From NCBI GenBank assembly GCA_016787445.1, contig JAEUTQ010000011.1, positions 62,001 to 126,000 of the forward strand: DNA of 64,000 bases. The letters are read 5' to 3'. Shown piece by piece: positions 1 through 8,315 of this stretch (the first letter of the stretch is position 1; each line of letters begins with the position of its first letter). The DNA comes from Bacteroidia bacterium. GTDB taxonomy: Bacteria > Bacteroidota > Bacteroidia > B-17B0 > Aurantibacillaceae. The position numbers were made by a program, and so were the translations under genes. The notes beneath the pieces were generated by a model. That model did no database searches and had not been told where the DNA came from. It worked only from the letters and a program-made list of their open reading frames with translations.

Positions 1-129
1 AATTAAAGTTACAAAAATTATCTTATCAAAGAAAGGAACTACATCTCCAAACAGTTAAAACGGCGTTCCTCATACCTTTCACGAAAAAATCATGCCAAAA
101 CCATTACTGTATTTATTGGTCAATCTTTG

Positions 130-494
130 GAATCAAAACTATAATGCCCTTCGGGCTCGTTCCTCAGTTTTGTTTTGCCTTTTTCGGGGTCTGCGGCATT
201 CGTCGAATAAGCCTCTTTTGTCCTGCCTAGTCGCTCCGGCTTTGGGCAAAGGGCTGCAAACTGGTTGGTGTATAATTTTATTGATGTTTGCATCTCTTTT
301 GCCCTCGTTTTGCGGGTGCGTGGCACAAATCAAAGCCTCCCCGGATCTTTTCATGGGCCACGCTGTCAAAATAGGTTGCAACCACTCCATTCTGGGCTCC
401 TTTACTCATCCTCGCTCCACAGTGTTCGCATGCCGTAGACGACTTTTCAAAATACTCAGTAAAACTCGTATATTTAAAATTAGATTTCATCTGT
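130..494. other. GC-rich block without a convincing gene
   Basis: By hand count G+C is about 51% over 181-420, against roughly 35-40% in the flanking genes. Reading frames stay open for 80-150 codons on both strands, but the translations are of unlikely composition, overlap one another and run into the start of the nuclease gene. A short hairpin (GCCC-TTC-GGGC near 147-157) and an inverted pair gggcaaa/tttgccc (about 244-305) are visible. The block may be a structured DNA or RNA element, a recombination site, or a remnant of a mobile element. I see nothing definite in bases 1-129. Confidence 0.35.
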
Positions 495-3371
495 ATGAAC
501 ACCCTTTCACTCTTTCCACAAAACTTTTTAGCACCATATTTATCTGATTTCTCTTTGTCTGCAATCCCTGATATAAGAAAGATAACAGAACGTATTAAAG
601 GTCTAAATGACGAAGTACAATCCGGCAAACTCGAAAGTTTAAAAGAAGAAGAAATCAAATCCCGATTTATATCAACCTTCTTTGGTGATGTTCTGGGATT
701 CAACTATGGTAACTCCAACAAGTGGTTACTTCGCGAAGAAAAGAAATCTGTTATTGATGCAACGAAAGCAGATGCAGCTCTAGGATATTTTTTTGTTGAC
801 AAATCTAAAGATGATGTCAGAGCAGTTGTAGAACTAAAGAATGCAAAAACTAACCTCGATGACGCCCAAAGTAGACCCGATAAACAAAGCCCCGTTGCAC
901 AAGCCTTTGCTTATTCATCAAAAACAGGAGGCAATTGCAAGTGGGTTATTGTTTCAAATATGATCGAGACTCGTTTCTACGCATCTGGAGATCAATCAAA
1001 GTGTCAAGCTTTTTTTCTAAAGGATTTAATAAATGAAGATAAACTGAAGGAACTACTTTATTTATTTCACAAGGATCGTTTCATAAAGGAGGATGGAATA
1101 TCAGGAACAGAAAAGTTAACCGAATATTTAAAAACTCAAAAGCAGACCGAAAGTGAATCTGTGCATATCATAGATAAAATGTATCACTTTCTCCTTGGGT
1201 TTAAAGGGCTTGGTTTCGTTGATCCGAATTTTATTGCCGCTTCATCCCCCTTTAATATCCTTAATGAACACGTTTGGCATTATGGTGAACGTATTCTGTT
1301 TACTATTAACACAGAAATATACGAATTGCTGAATGCCATTACTATTCATGCAGATTCAATTAGTTTTTCTGCTGAATACGAAAAGGAGTTGATCAATAAC
1401 AATGTTACCGATCCAAAGGGCAAAATGGAATCAGTATTCAGGTTTCTAAATCAATGCATGATTCATAAAATAAGTGGGGTAAAAGATTATAAACAAATTG
1501 AGGAAAGAAGAAAAAAGGCAATAGGCTTTTCTTATAGAACAATGTTTGATTTCAAAGAGGGCGTTGATGGAGTAACAAAAAATATATGGATTTCACGATC
1601 TGAAAAGTGCGATTGTCTGTTGTGCAATTATAGAAGCTTAAATTTTAAATCTTTGATTAATAAATTAAAAGCAGCAGACGGAGATCCAAAAAACAACACT
1701 CTTGAATATGCATACGGAAATTACTTGACAGCAACAGATAACTTCAAAAAAGCATATCTTATTTATAAAGAGATTGAGAAAGACTTAAAGGGAAAAGATA
1801 ATAATGCGCCGGCATATTTCGTATGTAAATTAAACTTAAAACTTCTTCATAATTTAATTTTGGATTACGAGTTAGCGGATAGTAAAGAAATCATGGGTAA
1901 CATCAGGTCAGTTGATCTGGATAAGGTCATATATGATGAAATAGAATTCTCGGTTACCAAGCAAGTAAAAAAGTACTTGATAGATGTTAAAGAAGATGCT
2001 CTGATATATAAGCTTCAAGATCAAATAGAAGAGACTGTTTTCCAAATAGAAAAACTAAAACGACTCTATGATGGCGGAGGTATCCAACAATTCGGACCAA
2101 ATCTTCCAAGTAACCTTTCAGAGAAATATTATATGCTGTTCGCCTACACGCATCGTAATTATATTATCTATGATATATTTAAGAGGTATACGACGCTCAC
2201 AGAAAAAGTATTTAGAGGCTTGGTTATTAGCACTAAGATTCCCGATTTCGGATTGTCGGAGTTCAATGATTTTTTACTAACGGAAGCGATTTTGCATGTT
2301 GCACCTTCAGTGATGCAAGAAATTCTAAAAGATGTAGAGCAAATTCCAGTATCGGCTGAAACATCCGAATTATTAATAACGAAAGTTAGTAATTACTCGA
2401 ATTCCTATTTTGATTCCGCTTTATTTGGCTTTATGGTGAATAGTGATTTGAAAGCTCAGTTGCACAATTTTAAATTTCAGGATCGCTTTACGAATATATT
2501 CGCCAATTTATTTGCAATTCTTTCTAGAATTAACATCACGAAAGAGCAATTTGCTAAGTGCTCACCTTCTCTACTTACTTTTCTTAAGCTTGAAGATGAG
2601 CTAGCTTGGTATGACTTACGCGAGTTGGCCGAGTTTATAAAGAGAAAGGGTGATGTGGTTGATTCTAAGTTTCTGATCGATCTTCTAAGTCATGTAGTCG
2701 AGAAAACATCTTATGGAAGAAACAAGTATGAAAACCTTATAAAGCAGATCCCTTTGGTATTGGAAAAACATTATCCTAGCGTCAAGGTAACAAATTCAAC
2801 TCTTGTTCAGAAGGCTATTTTACAATTTAAATCACCACACAGTAATTCTAATAGTTATGACGACCTCATAAATTTAACTAAAGTATGTGATGAGAATTGC
2901 CGTGGTATTCTGTTTAAAGGTTTTGAAGATAGCCTTGATTCAGATTTTAATAAATATTTTTATGAGCTTATTTTGCGATGTACTAGTTATGATCATTTCA
3001 AAAAAGACTATTTTCAAAAGTATTGTGATAAGATAAATGAAAGAGTTAATCGAAATTTTTGTAAATACGGGGATTTGGAATTAACCGATTTAGCCTTTAT
3101 CAACATGATTACTTTAGTGTATAATAAAGATCTATTTAGTGTCTCAATGCTTGATAGTATCGTTACATACAATGATTTCGAAAGTTGGTTACTAAGGCCT
3201 TCAAAATTTCATTATACTCTTTTTAATCCTTTATGGCTCATAGAAGTTAATCGTCCGGAAATTTTAAAAAAATTTCAGAACAATTCTTTAATTAAAGCGG
3301 CTATTGAAAAAGAATTATCCCAAAAATTCAATTCCCAATTGGCCGAAATAAAATATAAATACTTTAGCTAA
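495..3371 (+). CDS. PD-(D/E)XK nuclease-like protein with TPR/helical body, putative defence protein
   Basis: This is a 958-residue protein. Residues about 40-165 resemble the N-terminal nuclease domain of type IIG/type I restriction enzymes. They have an acidic helix (EEEIKSRF, 51-58), D93 in KADAALGYFF, E113-x-K115 in VVELKNA, then SPVAQAFAY and KWVIVSN, matching the D...ExK...Q order of that fold. There is no methyltransferase or helicase motif. A C372-x-C374-x2-C377 cluster is followed by TPR-like helices (about 400-480) and an all-helical C-terminal half with no recognised domain. The HEPN gene follows after 8 bases, suggesting a two-gene operon. It sits at the end of a probable island. 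The nuclease domain is supported by visible motifs. A defence role is inference from architecture and context. No membrane segment or signal peptide is seen. Confidence 0.6.
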   Translation: MNTLSLFPQNFLAPYLSDFSLSAIPDIRKITERIKGLNDEVQSGKLESLKEEEIKSRFISTFFGDVLGFNYGNSNKWLLREEKKSVIDATKADAALGYFFVDKSKDDVRAVVELKNAKTNLDDAQSRPDKQSPVAQAFAYSSKTGGNCKWVIVSNMIETRFYASGDQSKCQAFFLKDLINEDKLKELLYLFHKDRFIKEDGISGTEKLTEYLKTQKQTESESVHIIDKMYHFLLGFKGLGFVDPNFIAASSPFNILNEHVWHYGERILFTINTEIYELLNAITIHADSISFSAEYEKELINNNVTDPKGKMESVFRFLNQCMIHKISGVKDYKQIEERRKKAIGFSYRTMFDFKEGVDGVTKNIWISRSEKCDCLLCNYRSLNFKSLINKLKAADGDPKNNTLEYAYGNYLTATDNFKKAYLIYKEIEKDLKGKDNNAPAYFVCKLNLKLLHNLILDYELADSKEIMGNIRSVDLDKVIYDEIEFSVTKQVKKYLIDVKEDALIYKLQDQIEETVFQIEKLKRLYDGGGIQQFGPNLPSNLSEKYYMLFAYTHRNYIIYDIFKRYTTLTEKVFRGLVISTKIPDFGLSEFNDFLLTEAILHVAPSVMQEILKDVEQIPVSAETSELLITKVSNYSNSYFDSALFGFMVNSDLKAQLHNFKFQDRFTNIFANLFAILSRINITKEQFAKCSPSLLTFLKLEDELAWYDLRELAEFIKRKGDVVDSKFLIDLLSHVVEKTSYGRNKYENLIKQIPLVLEKHYPSVKVTNSTLVQKAILQFKSPHSNSNSYDDLINLTKVCDENCRGILFKGFEDSLDSDFNKYFYELILRCTSYDHFKKDYFQKYCDKINERVNRNFCKYGDLELTDLAFINMITLVYNKDLFSVSMLDSIVTYNDFESWLLRPSKFHYTLFNPLWLIEVNRPEILKKFQNNSLIKAAIEKELSQKFNSQLAEIKYKYFS

Positions 3372-3379
3372 ATTCACTG

Positions 3380-4390
3380 ATGCCTGAACAAATAGAAACT
3401 GAAGTCTACGGGATATTTAGTAACATTGATCATACGATACTAAAATTAAATCCGATTTTACTGAAGCACGGTTATGAGTTTGAAGCTGTGAGTCTTTCCA
3501 AACTAGAGCTACAATTTTCTGAAGTGTTTAATATCCCTCGTCATCAAAAGCCACAACAGAACATTATTAAGAGTATCACAATGGACGGAGTTAATTCAGT
3601 ATCTGAATATTTTGACGACGCTCTGAATTATTATTTTCCATTAACTAAGCATGCCGATGAAGAGACCATTCTAAATCAAGAGGTCTATTTACTTAAACTG
3701 TCCAAAAACATCAATACTGAACATGGGGATAACTATTACATGGTTGGAGAATCAGAGATAGCTCTTTTGCAAATTTCGGTGTTTTCTGATAAGCTAATTA
3801 GGGTTCTAAGGTTGTATAAAGAAGGACAAATTAATTTTCAAGGCTACTTTTCAATTTTCAAAAAGGAACGTAAAGTTCTTCGCAAAATAAAAACAGCAGA
3901 TAAACCCATCTCTTCAAAGGTTGATTATACAATCTCTTCAGATGATATTTCTGTTTTATCAGAACTAATTAACTCTCCCACTTTGATTCCACCACATTTA
4001 TCATTAGCGGTAGATAGTTTTGAATTAACTTACAAGATACCTGAGCCGAATATTAAATTTACTTTATTGATAATTGCCCTTGAGAGTATTTTTAACAGAA
4101 GTTCTTTAGAGCCCATTAGACACATTATATCCAGACACACCGCTATTTTGCTTTCTTCAGATACTAATGAGTTCGATCTTATTTCGTCACAAGTAAAAAA
4201 GCTTTATGATACTCGAAGTAAGATTGTACACGGGTCAATGCCGATACAAAAATCTGATCAAAGTCTTATAGAACAGCTAAGGGCATTAGAAAACATAGTG
4301 CGCAAAGCAATATCTCGAATTATACTTTTAAATGACGTGAAAAGCAAGGATGAATTGTATGAATATTTAAACAAGAAGGGACTTAATTGA
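3380..4390 (+). CDS. HEPN-domain protein (Apea-like), putative partner of the upstream nuclease
   Basis: This is a 336-residue soluble protein. The C-terminal third (about 225-320) has the helical pattern of Apea-like HEPN domains: a hydrophobic helix LLIIALESIFN, then LYDTRSKIVHG carrying R279-x4-H284. R-x4-6-H is the catalytic motif of HEPN ribonucleases. The N-terminal two thirds are not recognised. It starts 8 bases after the nuclease stop on the same strand, so co-transcription is likely. HEPN proteins are frequent in toxin-antitoxin, abortive-infection and CRISPR-associated systems, either as RNases or as structural partners. Which applies here cannot be told from sequence. Confidence 0.6.
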   Translation: MPEQIETEVYGIFSNIDHTILKLNPILLKHGYEFEAVSLSKLELQFSEVFNIPRHQKPQQNIIKSITMDGVNSVSEYFDDALNYYFPLTKHADEETILNQEVYLLKLSKNINTEHGDNYYMVGESEIALLQISVFSDKLIRVLRLYKEGQINFQGYFSIFKKERKVLRKIKTADKPISSKVDYTISSDDISVLSELINSPTLIPPHLSLAVDSFELTYKIPEPNIKFTLLIIALESIFNRSSLEPIRHIISRHTAILLSSDTNEFDLISSQVKKLYDTRSKIVHGSMPIQKSDQSLIEQLRALENIVRKAISRIILLNDVKSKDELYEYLNKKGLN

Positions 4391-4439
4391 TTTTTCTTAT
4401 AAACTAAAAAAGCAAGCAGAGGTTAGTCTTTGCTCTAGC

Positions 4440-4466
4440 GGATTTGCAAGGTTAAAGTGCAAATCC
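4440..4466. terminator. Hairpin between convergent genes, possible bidirectional terminator
   Basis: A perfect 9-bp inverted repeat (GGATTTGCA / TGCAAATCC, 9-base loop) lies between the convergent HEPN and zinc-ribbon genes. It is followed on the plus strand by an AT-rich stretch but no clean T run. It could be a terminator or a leftover recombination or repeat structure. Confidence 0.4.
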
Positions 4467-4571
4467 TTAATAAAATAATATTGTAAATCAAAGGCAGGCG
4501 GGTTTTCAGTCTCAGGTAAAAAGGCTAGTTCAAATTGAAAAAACATATTGGTTATAACTCAAACTTGGTAG

Positions 4572-5258
4572 TTAGTTATTTTCCTTATAACAATCCCAAC
4601 AAAGTGGTTTGCTCATTGTGGTAGATCCGTCATCACCGCAACTGTGACAAACATTCTCTTTGTAGTCATAATTTTCGTATCGTTTCCAACTGGAATAGCA
4701 ATTAGGACACAGCGGTTTATCTGGATCAAAGTAAATTTCACCTTCACAACGTATGCAATATCCTGGCTCATCATCTTCAATTTGATAGGATTTCTTGTTT
4801 GATTTGTTTTTATCACGATTTTCTATCAAACAATCAGTCACAAGTTTTGCAGCCTCTTCTAAATTTTTTTCTATTAATGAATTTGGAATTCTTAATGTAA
4901 AAAAACCTTCCCTGAGAGAGTGAAAGGTCCGCTTTAAATCACTTAGCGCTTGTTTGGAATTATGCACATGATGTTTTCCATCAACTTCTATATGGATTTT
5001 TGCATCAGGCACGGAAATATCAATAGTTTTGTGACCATCACTACTTTCAAGGATCGCAGGTACACCAAGTTTTTTTAATGCAAAATAAAGTGTGATAGAA
5101 GTATCCGTTGCCGTAGTATATTTAATTACACCTTTAAACCAATTTTGACAGCTTTTACACAAAGGTTGTCCGTAATTTTGAGTTGAATAACTAAATACAG
5201 CGTTATCTATCTGGGATTCGCAATTAATACAATCACTTCGTTTACTATAATAAGACAT
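4572..5258 (-). CDS. Zinc-ribbon protein with DUF559/Vsr-like PD-(D/E)XK nuclease core
   Basis: This is a 228-residue protein. Residues about 60-145 match the small DUF559/Vsr-like endonuclease fold: D80 in TIDISVP, then E91-x-D93-G-K95-HH, a conserved D..R (D107, R110), and a beta strand GFFTLRIP. Four-cysteine ribbons flank it: C10-x2-C13/C34-x2-C37 at the N-terminus, and C168-x2-C171/C184-x2-C187 and C204-x2-C207/C220-x2-C223 at the C-terminus. It probably acts as a nucleic-acid nuclease with zinc-bound DNA- or RNA-binding ribbons. It is convergent with the nuclease-HEPN pair and lies inside the same probable island, so it is likely accessory cargo. No partner is assigned. Confidence 0.55.
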   Translation of the reverse strand: MSYYSKRSDCINCESQIDNAVFSYSTQNYGQPLCKSCQNWFKGVIKYTTATDTSITLYFALKKLGVPAILESSDGHKTIDISVPDAKIHIEVDGKHHVHNSKQALSDLKRTFHSLREGFFTLRIPNSLIEKNLEEAAKLVTDCLIENRDKNKSNKKSYQIEDDEPGYCIRCEGEIYFDPDKPLCPNCYSSWKRYENYDYKENVCHSCGDDGSTTMSKPLCWDCYKENN

Positions 5259-5586
5259 GCTTATATCTTTTGAGCAATAAAGATAATAAAAAAGCCGTTT
5301 TGTTAAGACGTTCCCTAAGCTATATGATGATTCTTGCTGACTTATTACGTTTCAGAAGTTTTGCTAGTATAGAAGTTAGGTTGTTGCACATTTGCATTGC
5401 AGGTTAACTTTTTATTCCCTTTTTTTACCAACCACTCATTCAGTAAGGGGGTTTTACCGCACATTTCAAAATTTCCGTGTTACACTAGCTAAATATTACA
5501 AGGTTAATTTGTCTTTATTAATTCGGTTATTCACTAATTTACTTATAAAAATAATTAAAGCTTTATGAAGTCTATATGTAGCTAAT

Positions 5587-5614
5587 TGGAGTACGGAAAT
5601 GGAGTACGGAAATG
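5587..5614. repeat. 13-bp direct tandem repeat
   Basis: Two perfect copies of TGGAGTACGGAAA (5587-5599, 5600-5612), followed by the first two bases of a third, lie about 70 bases before the tRNA-like fragment. Short direct repeats beside an attachment site can be integrase or excisionase arm sites, but this is only a possibility. The remainder of the 5259-5679 gap shows no gene. Confidence 0.6.
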
Positions 5615-5679
5615 TTTAAAATTGCAACAAATTGTAATGTTTTGAAACTTCCATCATTGTGATTTTCAGCATTAGTCGA

Positions 5680-5714
5680 GTGGACCCCAAGGGTTCGAAT
5701 CCCTGCGGGTCCAC
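5680..5714 (+). other. tRNA 3'-end-like fragment, probable attachment-site scar of an integrated element
   Basis: The sequence contains a T-arm with the canonical GGTTCGAATCC loop (5692-5702), followed by a run that reads as the 3' acceptor strand (cgggtcc) plus discriminator. No 5' half of a tRNA lies upstream. A tRNA-type terminator follows at once. Integrases that use tRNA genes leave the intact tRNA at one end of the element and a duplicated 3' piece like this at the other. That would place the element to the left, covering 1-5680, with the intact tRNA and integrase outside the window. The flanks also pair as GTGGACCC/GGGTCCAC, so a simple inverted repeat is the alternative reading. The tRNA identity is not resolved. 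Confidence 0.55.
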
Positions 5715-5724
5715 AGATAAATGC

Positions 5725-5757
5725 AAAAATCCCAAGCTTTTGGCTTGGGATTTTTTG
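5725..5757 (+). terminator. Strong rho-independent terminator
   Basis: A 13-bp perfect stem (5725-5737 with 5743-5755) with a 5-base loop has its right arm embedded in a T-rich tail. It lies 11 bases after the tRNA-like fragment, as expected for a terminator that once served a full tRNA gene. Confidence 0.8.
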
Positions 5758-5937
5758 TTTCTGCTGTAGCGTTGAAAGCTTTGCTTTCAAAAGCGAAGGT
5801 GGAAACAAAAAACCGATGCGTAGCAGCGGATTTTTGCATTTTGACTCTTGGTTAGCGGGGATCAACGCAGTTACTCCTAGCATATAAGTTGGGATATGAT
5901 AGGTATCAATTCCTAGTACGAATCTCGAAAATAATTC

Positions 5938-5945
5938 TACATTTG
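5938..5945 (+). promoter_or_regulatory. Putative -7 element for the PhnA-like gene
   Basis: TACATTTG matches the Bacteroidota -7 consensus TAnnTTTG and lies 19 bases before the ATG at 5965. No clear -33 TTTG is seen. Confidence 0.35.
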
Positions 5946-5964
5946 TCGCTCCTAATTTAATCTT

Positions 5965-6519
5965 ATGTCAATCTCTCCATCTCTAAAAGAACGCAACCAG
6001 GGTCAATGTGAATTATGTAATAGCGAAGCATCTACAATTGCTTATACGGTTAGCCCGAAAAACGACGACTCCATTGCCAATCAAGTAGCTTTATGCCCGA
6101 AATGTTTAGAGAACCTGGATAAAGACGATGCTTTTTACTGGCGCGTATTGGAAGGCAGTATTTGGAGTACGGAGCCCAGCGTGCAAGCTTTAAGTTATCG
6201 ATTATTACAGAAATTCAAGAATGAAGATTGGGCAAACGATTTAATCTCCTCTATCGACTTAGACGAAAAAACAGTTTCATGGGCCATGAGTGCTTTGGCT
6301 GTGAAAGAAATTCACAAGGATGCATTTGGAAACGTTCTAGAAAATGGCGACAATGTTGTGCTCACACAAGCGCTGGATGTTAAAGGCACCAACTTTACCG
6401 CGTCTAAAGGAACGGTGGTTAAGCGTATTAAATTAATCGCCGACAATCACGAACAAATTGAAGGTAAAATCAACGAGCAGTCGATTGTAATTCTAACTAA
6501 GTTTGTGAAGAAAAATTGA
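5965..6519 (+). CDS. PhnA/YjdM-family zinc-ribbon protein
   Basis: This is a 184-residue protein. A zinc ribbon (C15-x2-C18 ... C44-x2-C47) is followed by a helical region. The typical PhnA C-terminal SH3-like domain comes next (about 113-184), with DAFGNVLENGDNVVL, KGTVVKRIKLI and EGKINEQSIVILTKFVKK. The family is named after a phn operon gene but is widespread, and its cellular role is not firmly known; a phosphonoacetate hydrolase activity belongs to a different PhnA. It is the first non-island gene to the right of the tRNA-like scar and stands alone, convergent with the MORN gene. Confidence 0.8.
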   Translation: MSISPSLKERNQGQCELCNSEASTIAYTVSPKNDDSIANQVALCPKCLENLDKDDAFYWRVLEGSIWSTEPSVQALSYRLLQKFKNEDWANDLISSIDLDEKTVSWAMSALAVKEIHKDAFGNVLENGDNVVLTQALDVKGTNFTASKGTVVKRIKLIADNHEQIEGKINEQSIVILTKFVKKN

Positions 6520-6555
6520 TGGATTAATTTAGGTATGACAAGGCTTCCTGAAAAA

Positions 6556-6573
6556 TAAGCGAATATTCGCTTA
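6556..6573. repeat. Perfect 18-bp palindrome in convergent intergenic region
   Basis: TAAGCGAATATTCGCTTA is a perfect palindrome without a loop, 37 bases after the PhnA-like stop and 177 bases before the MORN gene stop. Without a loop or T run it is a poor terminator; a protein-binding site is possible. The rest of 6520-6749 shows nothing recognisable. Confidence 0.5.
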
Positions 6574-6749
6574 GACTTCAAACACTTTTATTAATCTCCT
6601 TCTATCATTTTTCTATCCTCCAACATTACTATAAATCTGTGCATTATACTCTGGACAGAGATACGAAATATACAACGTTGCGTCTCCCTACCTTCACTGC
6701 CAAGAAAATATCTTTCTGTTATTCCATAAAACCAGGCTGAAGAAGACCA

Positions 6750-7073
6750 TTAACGTGTAAAAGGCTTATTCAACTCTTCAACTAAATGATCTTTAAAATA
6801 TAAGCGGGTCTGCTTTAATTTACCTGACTGATCATATATTCTAAATTCACCCTCTTTCTTACCCTCCTTATACCAACCCGAACACCAAAGTATACCATTA
6901 TCATAATAGGATTTGTAAAACCCATGTCTAAATCCATTCGCATAATGCTCTTCAATAATAATTGTTCCATATCGGCTATACTCAATCCATAATCCAGATT
7001 TTAATCCCCTGGAATCAAATTGACCTTCCAGTAAAAGCTCACCGTTTTCAGAATATTCTTTATATAAAGACAT
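6750..7073 (-). CDS. MORN-repeat variant protein (YwqK-like)
   Basis: This is a 107-residue protein built of about four repeats of the MORN-variant type: YSENGELLLEGQF, YSRYGTIIIEEHYANG, YYDNGILWCSGWYKEGKKEG and YDQSGKLKQTRLYF. There is no signal peptide. In Bacteroidota such repeats form beta-strand ladders in many uncharacterised proteins. It is the last gene of a three-gene minus-strand run, 3 bases after the gene upstream, so it is probably co-transcribed with the Rnk-like gene. Function unknown. Confidence 0.7.
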   Translation of the reverse strand: MSLYKEYSENGELLLEGQFDSRGLKSGLWIEYSRYGTIIIEEHYANGFRHGFYKSYYDNGILWCSGWYKEGKKEGEFRIYDQSGKLKQTRLYFKDHLVEELNKPFTR

Positions 7074-7076
7074 ATA

Positions 7077-7718
7077 CTAATTCATAAATTCATTCTGATT
7101 AATTTTAGGGTATGCAGATCCGGATGAAAATACAATCATCTGAATAATCAGCCCAATAACAATAATTAATGCCCAATTTAACTGGCTAATTGTGCCGGCA
7201 AATGAAACTATTTTAACAGATTCATTATTAATTTTATTGCTACGACTCAATTGAATTTTATTCAATTCCTCCAAATCTGCTAATACTATATCAGCTTGCC
7301 TTAAACAAGTTTGTTTATCTAATAAGGTATCTCTTTCTTTCACATAATTAACAGCCAATAACTCGAACTCCCTTACATTCTTCTTGAAATTTGTCAGAAC
7401 AACCTTTTCATTATCTGTTAACTTTGTTAACTCATACTGATTAATTAAATCTTCAATCGCTTTTTCATCACGCAAAATCAATTCTAGGTTATTAGAATCC
7501 TCACTCATCAAACCATATTTTTGCACGTGTATCTTTTCAGACATTGAATAAATATAGTCCTGTACTATCAAACGGTCGGCATACACTTCCTTAAATGCGT
7601 TTTCTAACTGCAAAATATTATTACTCTGACTGCTATTATTAAACACTTCAATAACAATGAGCATCAGCAACAAAAAAGCAATTCTGCCTTTGTGTCTAAT
7701 CGCATAAAACCCTTTCAT
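7077..7718 (-). CDS. Membrane protein with four-helix-bundle sensor-like domain
   Basis: This is a 213-residue protein with one membrane segment near the N-terminus (about 11-27) and one near the C-terminus (about 181-199). Between them lies a long helical periplasmic region rich in E, K, L and N, with the look of the 4HB_MCP ligand-binding bundle of chemoreceptors. It lacks HAMP and signalling domains, ending 14 residues after the second membrane segment, so it would be a sensor module without an output or a partner of another protein. It sits between the Rnk-like gene (7 bases upstream) and the MORN gene. Confidence 0.55.
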   Translation of the reverse strand: MKGFYAIRHKGRIAFLLLMLIVIEVFNNSSQSNNILQLENAFKEVYADRLIVQDYIYSMSEKIHVQKYGLMSEDSNNLELILRDEKAIEDLINQYELTKLTDNEKVVLTNFKKNVREFELLAVNYVKERDTLLDKQTCLRQADIVLADLEELNKIQLSRSNKINNESVKIVSFAGTISQLNWALIIVIGLIIQMIVFSSGSAYPKINQNEFMN

Positions 7719-7725
7719 TATACAA

Positions 7726-8088
7726 CTATTCGTTAATAACTCTAATTATCTTTAACCGCTTGGTTCCTGAAGGCAAGAGCCATTTAAATGAATAAGATTC
7801 CCTGAATCCGATTAAAGCAATACTTATTGGCGCGAAAATTGAAATTTTACGTTTAGATAAATCAGCCTCGTCAGGTAAAACAATTTGTAAACGGATAGGC
7901 TTAGCCATAGAGTCTTCTATAAACTCCACGGTTGAATTTAAACTTACAATATCCTTCCTTAATTCATCATCCTTTACAACCTGGGCTTTGGACAGTTCCG
8001 CGCCTAATTGTTTTCCTTCAGGCGATTTAAATTTCCCAAGCAAGTTTAATAACCTGCGATAAACTGTTTCTGAAATAATTGGTTTCAT
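7726..8088 (-). CDS. rnk: Rnk / GreA-GreB C-terminal family protein
   Basis: This is a 120-residue protein. The N-terminal short coiled region (1-50) is followed by the GreA/GreB C-terminal fold shared with Rnk: VSLNSTVEFIE, IRLQIVLPDEADLSKRKISIFAPISIALIGFRE and SFKWLLPSGTKRLKI. The length fits Rnk (about 130) rather than GreA (about 158). Rnk-type proteins bind RNA polymerase near the secondary channel; in Bacteroidota their exact role is not known. It is first in a run with the four-helix and MORN genes. Confidence 0.75.
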   Translation of the reverse strand: MKPIISETVYRRLLNLLGKFKSPEGKQLGAELSKAQVVKDDELRKDIVSLNSTVEFIEDSMAKPIRLQIVLPDEADLSKRKISIFAPISIALIGFRESYSFKWLLPSGTKRLKIIRVINE

Positions 8089-8100
8089 ACGATTAGTGTT

Positions 8101-8235
8101 TTAAAATTTTGGATTTAATTTTTTAATGGCATTAACACGCGAAATTTTCTTTTTTCTTATCTCACTGTGCTTTTTTATAATTTTCATTATAGACAAGTTA
8201 CAGACTGTCGTACCTGAAATAACAACATACTTCAT
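8101..8235 (-). CDS. Possible small protein, 44 residues
   Basis: An ATG-to-TAA frame on the minus strand ends 12 bases before the Rnk-like start. The second half is lysine-rich (KIIKKHSEIRKKKI). An internal ATG would give 28 residues. No homology is recognised. It could be a leader peptide or chance. Confidence 0.25.
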   Translation of the reverse strand: MKYVVISGTTVCNLSIMKIIKKHSEIRKKKISRVNAIKKLNPKF

Positions 8236-8315
8236 GACTTAAAAAATTAAGAAGTTAAATTATAATACCGTTAAATAATTACTGGGATTTTCCCCGCCCT
8301 TAAAGCGCGCGGGGC

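Noticed and set aside
92-703. Three overlapping open frames (92-547 plus, 139-390 minus, 278-703 minus), one with a CxxC pair
   Set aside because: They overlap each other and the start of the nuclease gene, have unlikely composition for this genome, and show no known domain. The block is better described as a GC-rich noncoding element.
5572-5883. A 103-residue minus-strand open frame containing GPAGIRTLG
   Set aside because: This peptide arises from reading the antisense of a tRNA T-arm; the frame covers the tRNA-like fragment and its terminator and is not a gene.
8292-8314. GC hairpin ccccgc/gcgggg as a terminator
   Set aside because: It has a short stem and no T run on either side; function not supported.
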